A stretch of DNA of 11,409 nt from Flavobacteriales bacterium (GCA_027032855.1 JALVLX010000126.1:1-11409), one strand, 5' to 3'; shown: positions 1 to 7,037, counted from the stretch's first letter. A program made the numbers and translations. The notes: generated from the sequence alone by a model not told the origin.

Positions 1-1
1 G

Positions 2-541
2 GATAAAATATTTCCATACTTGGCTGTGAAAACAGATTTGGGTATTGCCGCCGCCATCTTTTTTATTCTTGGGTTGATTGCCGCGGCTTACTCGTCGGCA
101 GATTCATCGATGACGGCTATAACCACTTCGTTTAGTTTGGATATTTTGCAAATTGACAAAAAATATCCGCCTGAGCAACAAAAGAAAATCAGAAAACTGG
201 TACACATCGGCATCTCTGTGTTCTTTGTTCTAATTTTGATTTTGTACAAATTATTGATAGAGGATGATAGTATTATCAATTCCATTTTCAAATTTGCCGG
301 TTATACTTACGGTCCACTATTGGGTTTATTTACGTTTGGATTGTTTACCAAACATAAAATTCAAGATAAATTCGTCCCTTTAATAGTCATCATTTCGCCG
401 GTTTTGACGTATTTAATAGCTGTTTTACCCGAACAAATGGGTTGGCAATACCGGTTTAGTTTTGAATTGTTGCTGATTAATGCCGGATTGACATTTTTGG
501 GGTTGTGGCTGATACGGAAGAGTTATAAAGTTGAAAGTTGA
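2..541 (+). CDS. Sodium:solute symporter (SSS family), C-terminal part, 5' truncated by window edge
   Basis: The reading frame is open from base 2 and ends at TGA 539-541, giving about 179 residues of the C-terminal end of an inner-membrane cation-coupled solute transporter. The stretch IAAAYSSADSSMTA, followed by a serine/threonine-rich helix and a conserved Asp (SFSLDILQ), is the typical SSS (SLC5-like) signature in which small hydroxyl residues line the sodium site. At least four further hydrophobic segments follow (around GISVFFVLILILY, YGPLLGLFTFGLF, FVPLIVIISPVLTYLIAVL and LLLINAGLTFLGLWLI), as expected for the last helices. The substrate cannot be told from this part. The TTG at 20-22 is not a credible start because the frame continues upstream. 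The last codons (ending KVES) lie inside a tandem heptamer repeat, so the extreme C-terminus may be repeat-derived. Confidence 0.9.
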   Translation, partial: DKIFPYLAVKTDLGIAAAIFFILGLIAAAYSSADSSMTAITTSFSLDILQIDKKYPPEQQKKIRKLVHIGISVFFVLILILYKLLIEDDSIINSIFKFAGYTYGPLLGLFTFGLFTKHKIQDKFVPLIVIISPVLTYLIAVLPEQMGWQYRFSFELLLINAGLTFLGLWLIRKSYKVES

Positions 542-554
542 AAGTGGAAAGTTC
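527..554 (+). repeat. Tandem heptamer array (AAAGTTG)x4, overlapping a stop codon
   Basis: Four contiguous heptamers, AAAGTTG, AAAGTTG, AAAGTGG and AAAGTTC, span the symporter stop codon (539-541). The array ends in AAAGTTC and is followed at once by aatGTAGAGACG, the left edge of a palindromic repeat. Related arrays lie at 2043-2070, 8438-8460 (same strand) and 7149-7169, 8587-8607 (opposite strand). Confidence 0.85.
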
Positions 555-561
555 AATGTAG

Positions 562-581
562 AGACGCGCAATTGTGCGTCT
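562..581. repeat. AGACG palindrome, copy 1
   Basis: AGACGCGCAATTGTGCGTCT is a near-perfect 20-nt palindrome (the G568/T575 position forms a G-T wobble), preceded by GTAG. It shares its outer arms AGACG/CGTCT with copies 2 and 3 but has a different centre that is still self-complementary. Confidence 0.8.
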
Positions 582-599
582 GATGTAGAAATTACGTAG

Positions 600-620
600 A
601 GACGTTTTGGCAAAACGTCT
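600..620. repeat. AGACG palindrome, copy 2
   Basis: Perfect 10-bp arms AGACGTTTTG / CAAAACGTCT around a single central G, preceded by GTAG. No T-run follows, so it is not a standard terminator. Confidence 0.85.
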
Positions 621-655
621 AAATTGAAAATTGAAAAGGAGAATTGATAATGTAG

Positions 656-676
656 AGACGTTTTGGTAAAACGTTT
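656..676. repeat. AGACG palindrome, copy 3
   Basis: AGACGTTTTG, then G, then TAAAACGTTT: almost identical to copy 2 with two changes in the right arm. It is preceded by the same GTAG. The start-to-start distance from copy 2 is 56 bp. Confidence 0.8.
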
Positions 677-691
677 GAAAAATCAAAAATC

Positions 692-740
692 GGCACCTCG
701 GTACAATTTTGTTCGTACCTCACAAAATCACTCGGTGACC
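692..740. repeat. Two-stem intergenic element, copy 1
   Basis: The outer stem GGCACC (692-697) pairs with GGTGACC (734-740, one bulged A). The inner stem ATTTTGT (706-712) pairs with ACAAAAT (722-728) around a 9-nt loop, TCGTACCTC. The same architecture, with different but still complementary arms, recurs at 816-865. Confidence 0.75.
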
Positions 741-815
741 TACTAATCAATTTATCAAATTAGAAATTAGAAGTAGAATTAAGTTATGAAACAACCAAAT
801 CGAAAATCTGAAATC

Positions 816-865
816 GACACTTCGATACATTATTTGCTCCCGTGTCGCAAATAATACTCAGTGTC
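816..865. repeat. Two-stem intergenic element, copy 2
   Basis: The outer stem GACACT (816-821) pairs with AGTGTC (860-865). The inner stem ATTATTTGC (829-837) pairs perfectly with GCAAATAAT (847-855) around a 9-nt loop, TCCCGTGTC. Loop length and the TTCGATAC / ACTCAGTG flanks match copy 1, while both stems differ by compensating changes. Confidence 0.8.
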
Positions 866-912
866 CTTTTGAAATCTGAAATGAATTAAAAATCCTCAAT
901 TCCTCAAATAAA

Positions 913-2043
913 ATGAAAATTTCTATTATCATCTTAAATTACAACGTCAAGTATTTTACTGAAGCAAGTTTGTTGTCGGTGCTTAAAGCGGTGCAAGATG
1001 ATGAGGTTGAGGTGATTGTGGCAGATAACAATTCTACTGATGGGAGTAAGGCGTATTTTGAAGGAAAATATCCTGAGGTAAAATTTTTGTGGTTTGACAA
1101 AAATCACGGTTTCGGTAAAGCCTATAACAAAGCGGTAGCACAAGCCAAAGGAGAGTATTTACTATTTTTAAATCCGGATACTTTGGTAAGTGATGATATC
1201 ATACAAGTATTTAAAAACTTTGCCGGCACACACACGGATTTTGGTATTGTTGGTGGTAAAATGATTGATGGTACCGGCAATTTTTTACCCGAAAGCAAAC
1301 GCGGGGTTCCTACACCGATAGTTGCGTTTAGTAAGCTGACAAAACTTTACAAGCTGTTGAATTTCAACCCTTTTAATGCTTACTATGCTTCGCATTTTGA
1401 TGAAAATGAAACTGGAAAAGTGCCGGTTTTGACAGGAGCTTTGATGTTTATGAAAAAAAGCGTCTTTGAAGCTGTTGGCGGTTTTGACGAACAGTTTTTT
1501 ATGTACGGCGAAGATATTGATTTGTCTTATCGCATTTTGCAAGCCGGCTACCAAAATTACTATCTGCCTGTGGCTAAAATTATTCATTTTAAAGGTGAAA
1601 GTAGCCGTAAAGATGCCGGATACTATCGTAATTTTTTAGAAACGACTTTTCAATTTTACCGCAAACATTTCCGGTCATTTCCGCCTTTGGAATTTATGAT
1701 GAAGCAGTTTTTCAAGCTCTGGTTGCAACTGCGATTACAGAAAAGTGAAATTGTAGCCAAAAAGGTTGATTATCAACAATTTTATTTTATCGGGAAGGCT
1801 GAAAATTACAGCGATTTAATCTTTCAATTTCAGACTTTACAAAAAATAAACACTCCTGAAGAAATCAAACACAAACCGGCACTACTGATTTTTGATACGG
1901 ACAGTTTGCGTTTTTCAGAGATTATTAATTACATGGAAACTTATAAGAATCAAGGTATTTACTTCCGTTTTTATTTACCGGAAAACAATATGTTGCTTGG
2001 TAGTGATTACCGGGATGCTTTGGGGCAAACCGAATTAGTTTAA
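913..2043 (+). CDS. Glycosyltransferase family 2 (GT-A), cell-surface polysaccharide type
   Basis: A 376-residue cytoplasmic or membrane-associated sugar transferase, expected to move a sugar from a nucleotide-sugar donor to a growing surface glycan. The N-terminus MKISIIILNYNV is the usual first GT-A strand. DNNSTDGS (residues 38-45) is the nucleotide-binding motif, NPD (87-89) is the DXD-like metal site, and the acceptor-side segment contains GALMFMKKSVFEAVGGFDE (175-193) and GEDIDLS (199-205, putative catalytic acid). This order is typical of rhamnosyltransferase-like GT2 enzymes. Residues about 285-376 form an extra C-terminal segment (ALLIFDTDS, IYFRFYLPENN, LLGSDYRD) that resembles extensions I associate with Bacteroidota GT2 proteins; its role is unknown. 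Start ATG 913 gives the complete domain; there is no Shine-Dalgarno sequence. No sugar operon surrounds it, so the substrate is open. Confidence 0.9.
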   Translation: MKISIIILNYNVKYFTEASLLSVLKAVQDDEVEVIVADNNSTDGSKAYFEGKYPEVKFLWFDKNHGFGKAYNKAVAQAKGEYLLFLNPDTLVSDDIIQVFKNFAGTHTDFGIVGGKMIDGTGNFLPESKRGVPTPIVAFSKLTKLYKLLNFNPFNAYYASHFDENETGKVPVLTGALMFMKKSVFEAVGGFDEQFFMYGEDIDLSYRILQAGYQNYYLPVAKIIHFKGESSRKDAGYYRNFLETTFQFYRKHFRSFPPLEFMMKQFFKLWLQLRLQKSEIVAKKVDYQQFYFIGKAENYSDLIFQFQTLQKINTPEEIKHKPALLIFDTDSLRFSEIINYMETYKNQGIYFRFYLPENNMLLGSDYRDALGQTELV

Positions 2044-2070
2044 AAGTTGAAAGTAAAAAGTTGAAAGTTC
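2043..2070 (+). repeat. Tandem heptamer array (AAAGTTG)x4 at the GT2 stop codon
   Basis: AAAGTTG, AAAGTAA, AAAGTTG and AAAGTTC run contiguously and start on the last base of the TAA stop. The order and the terminal AAAGTTC match the array at 527-554. Confidence 0.8.
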
Positions 2071-2076
2071 GTGTCA

Positions 2077-2124
2077 GTTGAAAATTAAGATTTCTCTCCC
2101 TACTTCCGTAGCGATAGAAATGAC
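2077..2124 (+). repeat. 48-bp CTCCCTAC repeat, copy 1
   Basis: Matches 7038-7085 at 42 of 48 positions without gaps by my count. The shared core is ATTTCTCTCCCTACTT, then CGTAG, then GAAATGAC. Arms TTTCT/AGAAA and CTAC/GTAG can pair to form a hairpin. Confidence 0.8.
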
Positions 2125-2146
2125 CGACGATTGTCATTCCGACAGA

Positions 2147-2171
2147 GTTTTTATGACGTAGGAATAAAAAC
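2147..2171. repeat. Perfect 8-bp hairpin
   Basis: GTTTTTAT (2147-2154) and ATAAAAAC (2164-2171) are exact reverse complements around the 9-nt loop GACGTAGGA. It is flanked by ATTCC/GGAAT sequence of the kind often seen in Bacteroidota intergenic repeats. Function unknown. Confidence 0.65.
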
Positions 2172-2320
2172 GACGAGGAAACCGGACTAACAAAACCGAA
2201 ATAAAATATAATGTCAGCCCTACGGGTTTTTAATGGTATTTGTTTAATCATATTTTCTATAATCATTTCACCCCTTTGGGGTTTGATAATGTGGCCAAAG
2301 AAATCACACCGTAATAAAAT

Positions 2321-2415
2321 AGCGCCATAGGCGTGAGATTACCAGCATAGGGCGTAGTCCTATGATCATTGTGGTAAAATGTAATGAAAAATGAGCGCCA
2401 ACGGTGCGAGATATA
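2321..2415. repeat. Cluster of AGCGCC-type hairpins
   Basis: AGCGCC-ATA-GGCGTGAGAT (2321-2339) and AGCGCC-AAC-GGTGCGAGAT (2394-2412) are two versions of one motif. Between them, CATAGG (2346-2351) and CCTATG (2359-2364) form a third hairpin with a 7-nt loop. The second copy continues into ATATATAGCAGATTTTC. Confidence 0.65.
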
Positions 2416-2450
2416 TAGCAGATTTTCAATGTAACGAATAAAATCATCAA

Positions 2451-2482
2451 TTAACCAAATAACCAATTAACCAATTAACCAA
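2451..2482. repeat. Tandem octamer array (WTAACCAA)x4
   Basis: TTAACCAA, ATAACCAA, TTAACCAA and TTAACCAA are contiguous, followed by degenerate units (TATCATCA, AATAACCAATTCATCATAA) running into the receptor gene stop at 2504-2506. It is a simple repeat that could vary in copy number. Confidence 0.85.
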
Positions 2483-2503
2483 TATCATCAAATAACCAAT
2501 TCA

Positions 2504-5182
2504 TCATAATTTATACTTTACCTGCAACAACCAATAATTCGGCATGACATAATATTGTGAGGTGGCAATGTACAAATCAGAAAGTCTTTCGTTGTTTAAG
2601 CTGTTGGTATTCAATAGGTTGTTTGACTTCAAACTGATTTCCCAGCGACTACCTTCTTTTTGATAAAACAGCTCGGTCTTTAAAAAACCATAGTGTTTAT
2701 GGATAGTACTGTTTTTCTGACTTTGGTCGTAGTAATCGTAATTGATGTTAAGCTGTGTGGTTTGTTTGAAAAATCGCAGCTCCAACCCGAGTGAAGGTTT
2801 TTGGGTAACATAATAACTGTTTCTTAAATCACTGTCAAAACGGTTGAGGTTCAGATTGTAAGAAATATCAAAGTTTAAAAAACCACTTAAATTTGAATTG
2901 ACTGTAAGGCCGTAATTTTGGTTCAACGAATTAGAGACAACTTCATTATTATTGATAATATTGTAATACTTAGATGTCATGAAGTTGGTGTTGATGCGGT
3001 ATTTCCAGTAAATATAACGTTTGCCGTAGGTGGCATAGAGCGATAGGTTTTCGTCATTGTTGTCGAGATTGACAGGAACGCTTACCAAATCGGTTTGTAA
3101 TTGCCGGGTTTGTTGACGGATGGGATGTAAAGACCGGTTGTAAGTAATACCCGTAAAAAAATGAGAGAATTTTGACATGCTAAAGCTTGAATAACGAAGT
3201 GAAATTTGGTGTTGCAACACGTTATCCAAATCACGGTTCCCTGACTGTAAACTGCTGAAACTTTGCAAAATATAAGCTTCGGCATATTTTTTAATATCAC
3301 TAAAGCTATTGGTTAGTTTATAATTCAAAGATATGCGTTGTGACCTTGAAAAACGGTATTTCAGACGTATTTCGGGTAGCAAATACCATTTAGTTTGTTC
3401 TTTGGTATTGTTAAACTGCCGGTCATTGAGAACATAATAATGACCGCTGATACCGGGACGAAAGATGAATTTTCCCCACAAAGTTTTATAAAACATACCT
3501 AAGTAAAAATCTTTAAAACCATATTGGGCATCGTTTTGTAACTCAGGTGTGTTTAAGCCGGTTTCTTGTCCGTTATCCAATTTTTGGGTTATGTTGGTCG
3601 AAAAGTCTTGCCATACCATTTTGCTACCGGCAGAAAAATCGATATGGCTGACATCGTTGATGATGTAATAGTAGTCTGCCACTGTAGAAACATCGTTGTT
3701 TTTCAAATTTTGATATTGCAACAAATCATAAGTCTGCTGTGGAGTCATGTTAATCAAAGAGGAAGTTGTGAAAAATTCGCCTGAGGATAAAATTTCGAGT
3801 AAAGGTACCTTGTTATTAAAATTATGTTGGACGGTAAAACTTAATAAATTGTTGTTTTTCAACGTCTTATATAATTCAAAATTCTGTGCAAATGCTTTCG
3901 TTTTGTCTTGATTGATGCTTTGGGTGTTGTCCCGTACGCTTGATGTAAAATTTTCTTCTTGCGATAATGTGATGAATTTACCCAGCAAATCATATTTGAT
4001 GTTTAAGTCGGAATTGGGATTGTATTCCAAAGCAGTTTTGAATATACCTGTAAAATTGTCTTGACTGTTATCGTTACGGCTTTTCTCGAAAATACCCGAA
4101 GCGTTGTAAAGTGTTTGACTTTCGGTCAGCATGTTGACCTTTGTTTTGTTAACAATGAAAAATCCGTCGAGGTCTAACTTAGGCGTGACTGTGAAGTTAT
4201 AACTAAACGCACCGAATTTGGTTTGCATGGCTTTAGCTTTGTCGTTGGGTAGAAGAGAAAAGCCCAGTACGTCACTAGAGCTGTTAAAACGGGAGCCGGA
4301 CTTTCGCATCAAAGACCCGAACCCACCGGTCATTTTAAAATAGTCGTTAAAAGTCATGGGAGCGCTACCGTTATTGTTGGCATCGACTATCACATTGTAA
4401 GTTTTTTTAGGACTGTAATAAAACAATTTCGGGTGAAACAAATAATGTTCATTAGTGCCACCACCGGCAGTGACGTCACCAAACCAAAAATTCTTTTTGC
4501 CTTCTTTGAGTTTGATGTTTAAGGCGTAACTGTCGTCATTGTCTTCAAAGTTGCGCAGTTGGCTGTTTTCGTTAAAGTTTTTTAAGACTTGTACTTTTTT
4601 CACGGCGCTGGCAGGAATATTTTTGCTGGCGAGTTTGGAGTCGCCTTCAAAGAAATTTTTGCCTTCGACCATAACTTTTTTGACGGCTTTGCCTTCCACT
4701 TTGACGGTACCGTCTTTTTCCACTTCAATACCGGGCATTTTTTTAAGCACGTCACCGAGTTTTTTTTCGGTGCCGTTGGTAAACGAATCGGCGTTGTAAA
4801 CTATGGTATCACCTTTGATGGTAACTGGCATTTCGTATTTGACTTCTACCCCGTCAAGTTGTTGTTTATCAGGTTTTAACACGTAAGTTTTTACCACATC
4901 GGTATCTTTAACGGCAAGGGTGTCTATCACAGGCAAATACCCCATATAGTTGACTTTTACGCCGTAAGTTTTTTGCGGATTCAATTCAATAGTGAAGTTG
5001 CCTTTATCATCGGTGATGGCAAAGCTTTGAAAAACTCCCGATTTGAGATGTGCTACGACAATACTGGCAGACGGCAGGGCTTGTCCTGTTGAATCTTGTA
5101 CCTTACCCATAAAATGTATTTTTTGGGCGGTTACAAGATTGCCGGTTAGCAATAATATGATACTAAAGATGATGGTTTTCAT
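2504..5182 (-). CDS. Outer-membrane beta-barrel protein, TonB-dependent receptor-like, with carboxypeptidase-regulatory-like N-terminus
   Basis: An 892-residue outer-membrane protein. Residues 1-20 are a signal peptide (hydrophobic core IIFSIILLL, cleavage near TAQ|K). Residues about 22-105 form a carboxypeptidase-regulatory-like (transthyretin-type) domain: GKVQDSTGQALPSASIVV, then ITDDKGNFTIEL and VNYMGY. Residues about 108-230 are plug-like: GDTIVYNADSF (124-134), LKKMPGIEVEKDGTVKVEGK (146-165) and VMVEGKNFFEGD (170-181). The remainder alternates aromatic and polar residues, as in a barrel of strands (for example FFYKQ- and YNLNLNRFD-like strands), and ends YKL. This is the pattern of Bacteroidota outer-membrane barrel proteins related to TonB-dependent receptors; I see no clear TonB box, so energised transport is not certain. 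It lies 103 bp downstream of GLPGLI gene B with no separate TAnnTTTG promoter, so cotranscription is likely. Substrate unknown. Confidence 0.88.
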   Translation of the reverse strand: MKTIIFSIILLLTGNLVTAQKIHFMGKVQDSTGQALPSASIVVAHLKSGVFQSFAITDDKGNFTIELNPQKTYGVKVNYMGYLPVIDTLAVKDTDVVKTYVLKPDKQQLDGVEVKYEMPVTIKGDTIVYNADSFTNGTEKKLGDVLKKMPGIEVEKDGTVKVEGKAVKKVMVEGKNFFEGDSKLASKNIPASAVKKVQVLKNFNENSQLRNFEDNDDSYALNIKLKEGKKNFWFGDVTAGGGTNEHYLFHPKLFYYSPKKTYNVIVDANNNGSAPMTFNDYFKMTGGFGSLMRKSGSRFNSSSDVLGFSLLPNDKAKAMQTKFGAFSYNFTVTPKLDLDGFFIVNKTKVNMLTESQTLYNASGIFEKSRNDNSQDNFTGIFKTALEYNPNSDLNIKYDLLGKFITLSQEENFTSSVRDNTQSINQDKTKAFAQNFELYKTLKNNNLLSFTVQHNFNNKVPLLEILSSGEFFTTSSLINMTPQQTYDLLQYQNLKNNDVSTVADYYYIINDVSHIDFSAGSKMVWQDFSTNITQKLDNGQETGLNTPELQNDAQYGFKDFYLGMFYKTLWGKFIFRPGISGHYYVLNDRQFNNTKEQTKWYLLPEIRLKYRFSRSQRISLNYKLTNSFSDIKKYAEAYILQSFSSLQSGNRDLDNVLQHQISLRYSSFSMSKFSHFFTGITYNRSLHPIRQQTRQLQTDLVSVPVNLDNNDENLSLYATYGKRYIYWKYRINTNFMTSKYYNIINNNEVVSNSLNQNYGLTVNSNLSGFLNFDISYNLNLNRFDSDLRNSYYVTQKPSLGLELRFFKQTTQLNINYDYYDQSQKNSTIHKHYGFLKTELFYQKEGSRWEISLKSNNLLNTNSLNNERLSDLYIATSQYYVMPNYWLLQVKYKL

Positions 5183-5226
5183 CTGTTTATTTTTTATTTT
5201 AACATTATGGTCAGATGTAACCTTTG

Positions 5227-5279
5227 ATGATTAAAATAATCATGTCGCTGTGTGTTTAATGATTATTTTAATCATGTCG
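5227..5279. repeat. Twin dyad repeat between GLPGLI gene B and the receptor gene
   Basis: ATGATTA-AAA-TAATCAT at 5227-5243 and ATGATTA-TTT-TAATCAT at 5259-5275 are each 7-bp dyads followed by GTCG. The units are direct repeats with a 32-bp period, and the two 17-mers are exact reverse complements. The transcript can therefore form two small hairpins or one 17-bp hairpin with a 15-nt loop. There is no U-run for termination. Confidence 0.85.
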
Positions 5280-5285
5280 GTTTCA

Positions 5286-6071
5286 TTACATTGTGATTCT
5301 GATATGTCGTTCGTTACTTTTTTCACCACGACGATTTTTATACATTTTTTGCATTTTTTCAAATATCTTTTTGCGTTCCTTTTCAAATTTTTCACGATTG
5401 ACGACTTTTCCTTTATCCGGAGCTTTGATATCAATTTTATCTTTGGGGTTAGCTATTAATTCTTTTAGGACATACACTGCTTGACCGACATGCAATTCAA
5501 TGATTAAGCCCGGCAGTCCCCAGTACATTTGAGGTCCGTTACCGACGGGTAATTCCGGTGCAAACCAAGCTGTTATTTCTTCGGTTTTTTCTTTACCGTT
5601 ATGCTTAACTTGTTCAGTACCAACCGCTTTAATAGCATTAAAGTTGCCTATTTTTTTAGATTCGCCGGTAATTTGCCAGTGATAATCAGGCAGGCTGTCA
5701 ACAACTAAAAAAGATTCTGACATAACAGGTCTGAAATCTTTGTAAGTTTTGGTTGCCAAATTTTTATACAACAAACGATCTTTAAAACCGGAATATCTTA
5801 CATTTTTATCTGCATCCAATTTTGGTTTTTCTTTAAACACGGAAGTTGTTTGGTTAAAGTCCAAATAATAAGTGTGATTGTCAATTTTCTTGTACAGTTT
5901 TTTCATAAATTCCGCCATTGACGGTTGGGCTTTGATCAAGGAATCCCGGCGGGCTTTCTCTTTTTTTGAAAGAATATGTTTGTATTGATATACGGCACGC
6001 CATTGTTTGCTTTGTTGCGCAAAACTTGCACTATAAACGAATAGTAAAAGTATTAATACAGCTTTTTTCAT
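5286..6071 (-). CDS. GLPGLI family secreted protein B
   Basis: 261 residues with a signal peptide (MKKAVLILLLFVYSASFAQ, cleavage near residue 19-20), so it is exported to the periplasm or beyond. The family-naming motif GLPGLI is intact at residues 185-190, in the context YWGLPGLIIELHVG. Other conserved-looking blocks are DSLPDYHWQITGESKKIG (125-142), AIKAVGTE (146-153), ITAWFAPELPVGNGP (166-180) and a basic C-terminal tail (225-255) with NRRGEKS. It is the second gene of the cluster: protein A lies 32 bp upstream and the outer-membrane barrel gene lies downstream. The family is common in Bacteroidota and often sits next to TonB-dependent-receptor-like genes; its molecular function is not known to me. 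The start at 6071 gives a good signal peptide. Confidence 0.88.
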   Translation of the reverse strand: MKKAVLILLLFVYSASFAQQSKQWRAVYQYKHILSKKEKARRDSLIKAQPSMAEFMKKLYKKIDNHTYYLDFNQTTSVFKEKPKLDADKNVRYSGFKDRLLYKNLATKTYKDFRPVMSESFLVVDSLPDYHWQITGESKKIGNFNAIKAVGTEQVKHNGKEKTEEITAWFAPELPVGNGPQMYWGLPGLIIELHVGQAVYVLKELIANPKDKIDIKAPDKGKVVNREKFEKERKKIFEKMQKMYKNRRGEKSNERHIRITM

Positions 6072-6103
6072 TTTATATGTATTTGAAATTTTAGTTTAAT
6101 GTG

Positions 6104-6901
6104 TTATTCTTGCCACCAATTCTCTTTATTGCTTCTACGATTTTCGTAGCGTTTTTTAAAGTCATTGTATATTTTGTTCTGTTCTATCAAAAATTCTTTG
6201 TAAGTTCCTTTCCGCTCTTGGATTTCCGGTGGTTTAATGCTTATTTTTCCTTTTGGTTTAAAAGAAATTTTTTTAAGCAGAAATAAATCTATACCCGTAT
6301 TGAGTTCCATGATAAAACCAGGCAGTCCACCGTAAAGTTCCGGTCCGTTGGGGATAGGAATGTCGGGGCAAAACCAAGCGGTTAAATCCAATTCAATATT
6401 TTTTATTTTACCATCTGCTTTAATCGTTCTGGTTTCGTGTCCGGTTGCTTTTATAACTGTATATTTCCCGATTTTTTTCTGTTCGCCGGTGATGTGCCAA
6501 TGAAAATCCGGTAAACTATCCGTTACTGTAAACAAAACCCTTAAAACATCGTAATTTTGAAAATATTTATGCTTTTTTAAAGATTTGTATAAGTATAAAT
6601 CTTTTTTTCTTTGATTCATTAATTCCGCTATTTCAGGCTTTTTATAGATATATTTTTGGTTAAATTTTGAAACTTGATTGTCAAAATACATCACAAAGGT
6701 TTTGTGATGAAAATTTAGATTCATATCCTCTTGCATCTGTCTGTAAAAAGCATCATTTTTATTCAAACTGTCGATTCGGGCTTTTTGTTTATCGGTATAA
6801 ATTTTTTGATATTGAAAGACGGCATTCCATACCGGTTTGGTTTGGGAAATGGCGGACAAAGTCCATAAAAAAAATAATGTAAGATAAAGAAAACCTCTCA
6901 T
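6104..6901 (-). CDS. GLPGLI family secreted protein A (GLPGFI variant)
   Basis: 265 residues with an N-terminal signal peptide (GFLYLTLFFLWTLSAISQ, cleavage near residue 20). It is a paralogue of protein B: same order of blocks, DSLPDFHWHITGEQKKIG (128-145), VIKATGHE (149-156), LTAWFCPDIPIPNGPE (173-188) and a variant motif GLPGFI (192-197) in which the first I/L position is F. The basic tail (KKRYENRRSNKE, about 249-260) matches that of B (KNRRGEKSNE). The pair most likely arose by tandem duplication. It is first in the minus-strand cluster and has a well-formed promoter at 6921-6950. The single Cys at about 178 is absent from B. Function unknown; an accessory role for the barrel protein is an inference from position. 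Confidence 0.86.
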   Translation of the reverse strand: MRGFLYLTLFFLWTLSAISQTKPVWNAVFQYQKIYTDKQKARIDSLNKNDAFYRQMQEDMNLNFHHKTFVMYFDNQVSKFNQKYIYKKPEIAELMNQRKKDLYLYKSLKKHKYFQNYDVLRVLFTVTDSLPDFHWHITGEQKKIGKYTVIKATGHETRTIKADGKIKNIELDLTAWFCPDIPIPNGPELYGGLPGFIMELNTGIDLFLLKKISFKPKGKISIKPPEIQERKGTYKEFLIEQNKIYNDFKKRYENRRSNKENWWQE

Positions 6902-6920
6902 GATTTTTAATATGATACAA

Positions 6921-6950
6921 CAAATATATGTAATAAAAATAACTTCACAA
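6921..6950 (-). promoter_or_regulatory. Bacteroidota-type promoter for the GLPGLI/receptor cluster
   Basis: On the minus strand a TTG (-33 box, complement of 6948-6950) is followed after 19 bp by TATATTTG (complement of 6921-6928), matching TTG-N17-23-TAnnTTTG. The -7 box ends 19 bp before the start codon of GLPGLI gene A. Confidence 0.7.
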
Positions 6951-6990
6951 AGGTTTAAACGAAATTTTTAGTTTATTTTAACATGTCATT

Positions 6991-7023
6991 TTGTCATACT
7001 TTTAGGTTTTTTCATTATCTTTG
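6991..7023 (+). promoter_or_regulatory. Bacteroidota-type promoter for the sigma-54 regulator
   Basis: TTG (6991-6993), a 22-bp spacer, then TATCTTTG (7016-7023) fit TTG-N17-23-TAnnTTTG. Its -33 box lies about 40 bp from that of the divergent GLPGLI promoter. The start codon is at 7184, so the leader would be about 150 nt and contain the repeats at 7038-7169. Confidence 0.7.
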
Positions 7024-7037
7024 CTACTCTTATGTTA

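Larger units (their letters stand above)
542..912. other. Gene-free 371-bp interval built of small palindromic repeats
   Basis: No credible coding frame exists here; the minus-strand frames crossing it have no recognisable protein and run over repeats. From left to right it holds the rest of the heptamer array, three AGACG palindromes (562-676) and two copies of a two-stem element (692-740 and 816-865), separated by AT-rich spacer. No TAnnTTTG promoter with a fitting -33 box was found for the downstream glycosyltransferase gene, and no hairpin followed by a T-run was found as a terminator for the symporter. Confidence 0.75.
2044..2503. other. Gene-free 460-bp convergent interval with several hairpin repeats
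   Basis: It lies between the 3' ends of the glycosyltransferase (+) and receptor-like (-) genes. It contains a heptamer array, a 48-bp repeat (2077-2124), a perfect 8-bp hairpin (2147-2171), ACCCC-TTT-GGGGT (2270-2282), AGCGCC-type hairpins (2321-2415) and an octamer array (2451-2482). The small hairpin AGCCC-TAC-GGGT followed by TTTT (2216-2228) is the nearest thing to a plus-strand terminator but its stem is only about 4 bp. I found no protein-coding frame worth calling. Confidence 0.7.

Noticed and set aside
20..541. TTG at position 20 as a true start of a 173-aa protein
   Set aside because: The frame stays open upstream to the window edge (DKIFPY precedes it) and the content is clearly the C-terminal part of a longer symporter.
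562..865. CRISPR array
   Set aside because: The palindromes are not identical, spacing is irregular, spacers are not of uniform length, and no cas gene is near.
1925..2466. Minus-strand frames of 113 and 67 codons in the convergent gap
   Set aside because: They cross hairpin repeats and the 3' end of the glycosyltransferase gene and show no protein-like pattern.
5227..5279. Terminator after GLPGLI gene B
   Set aside because: The hairpins are AT-rich and no U-run follows on the minus strand, so readthrough into the receptor gene is more likely.
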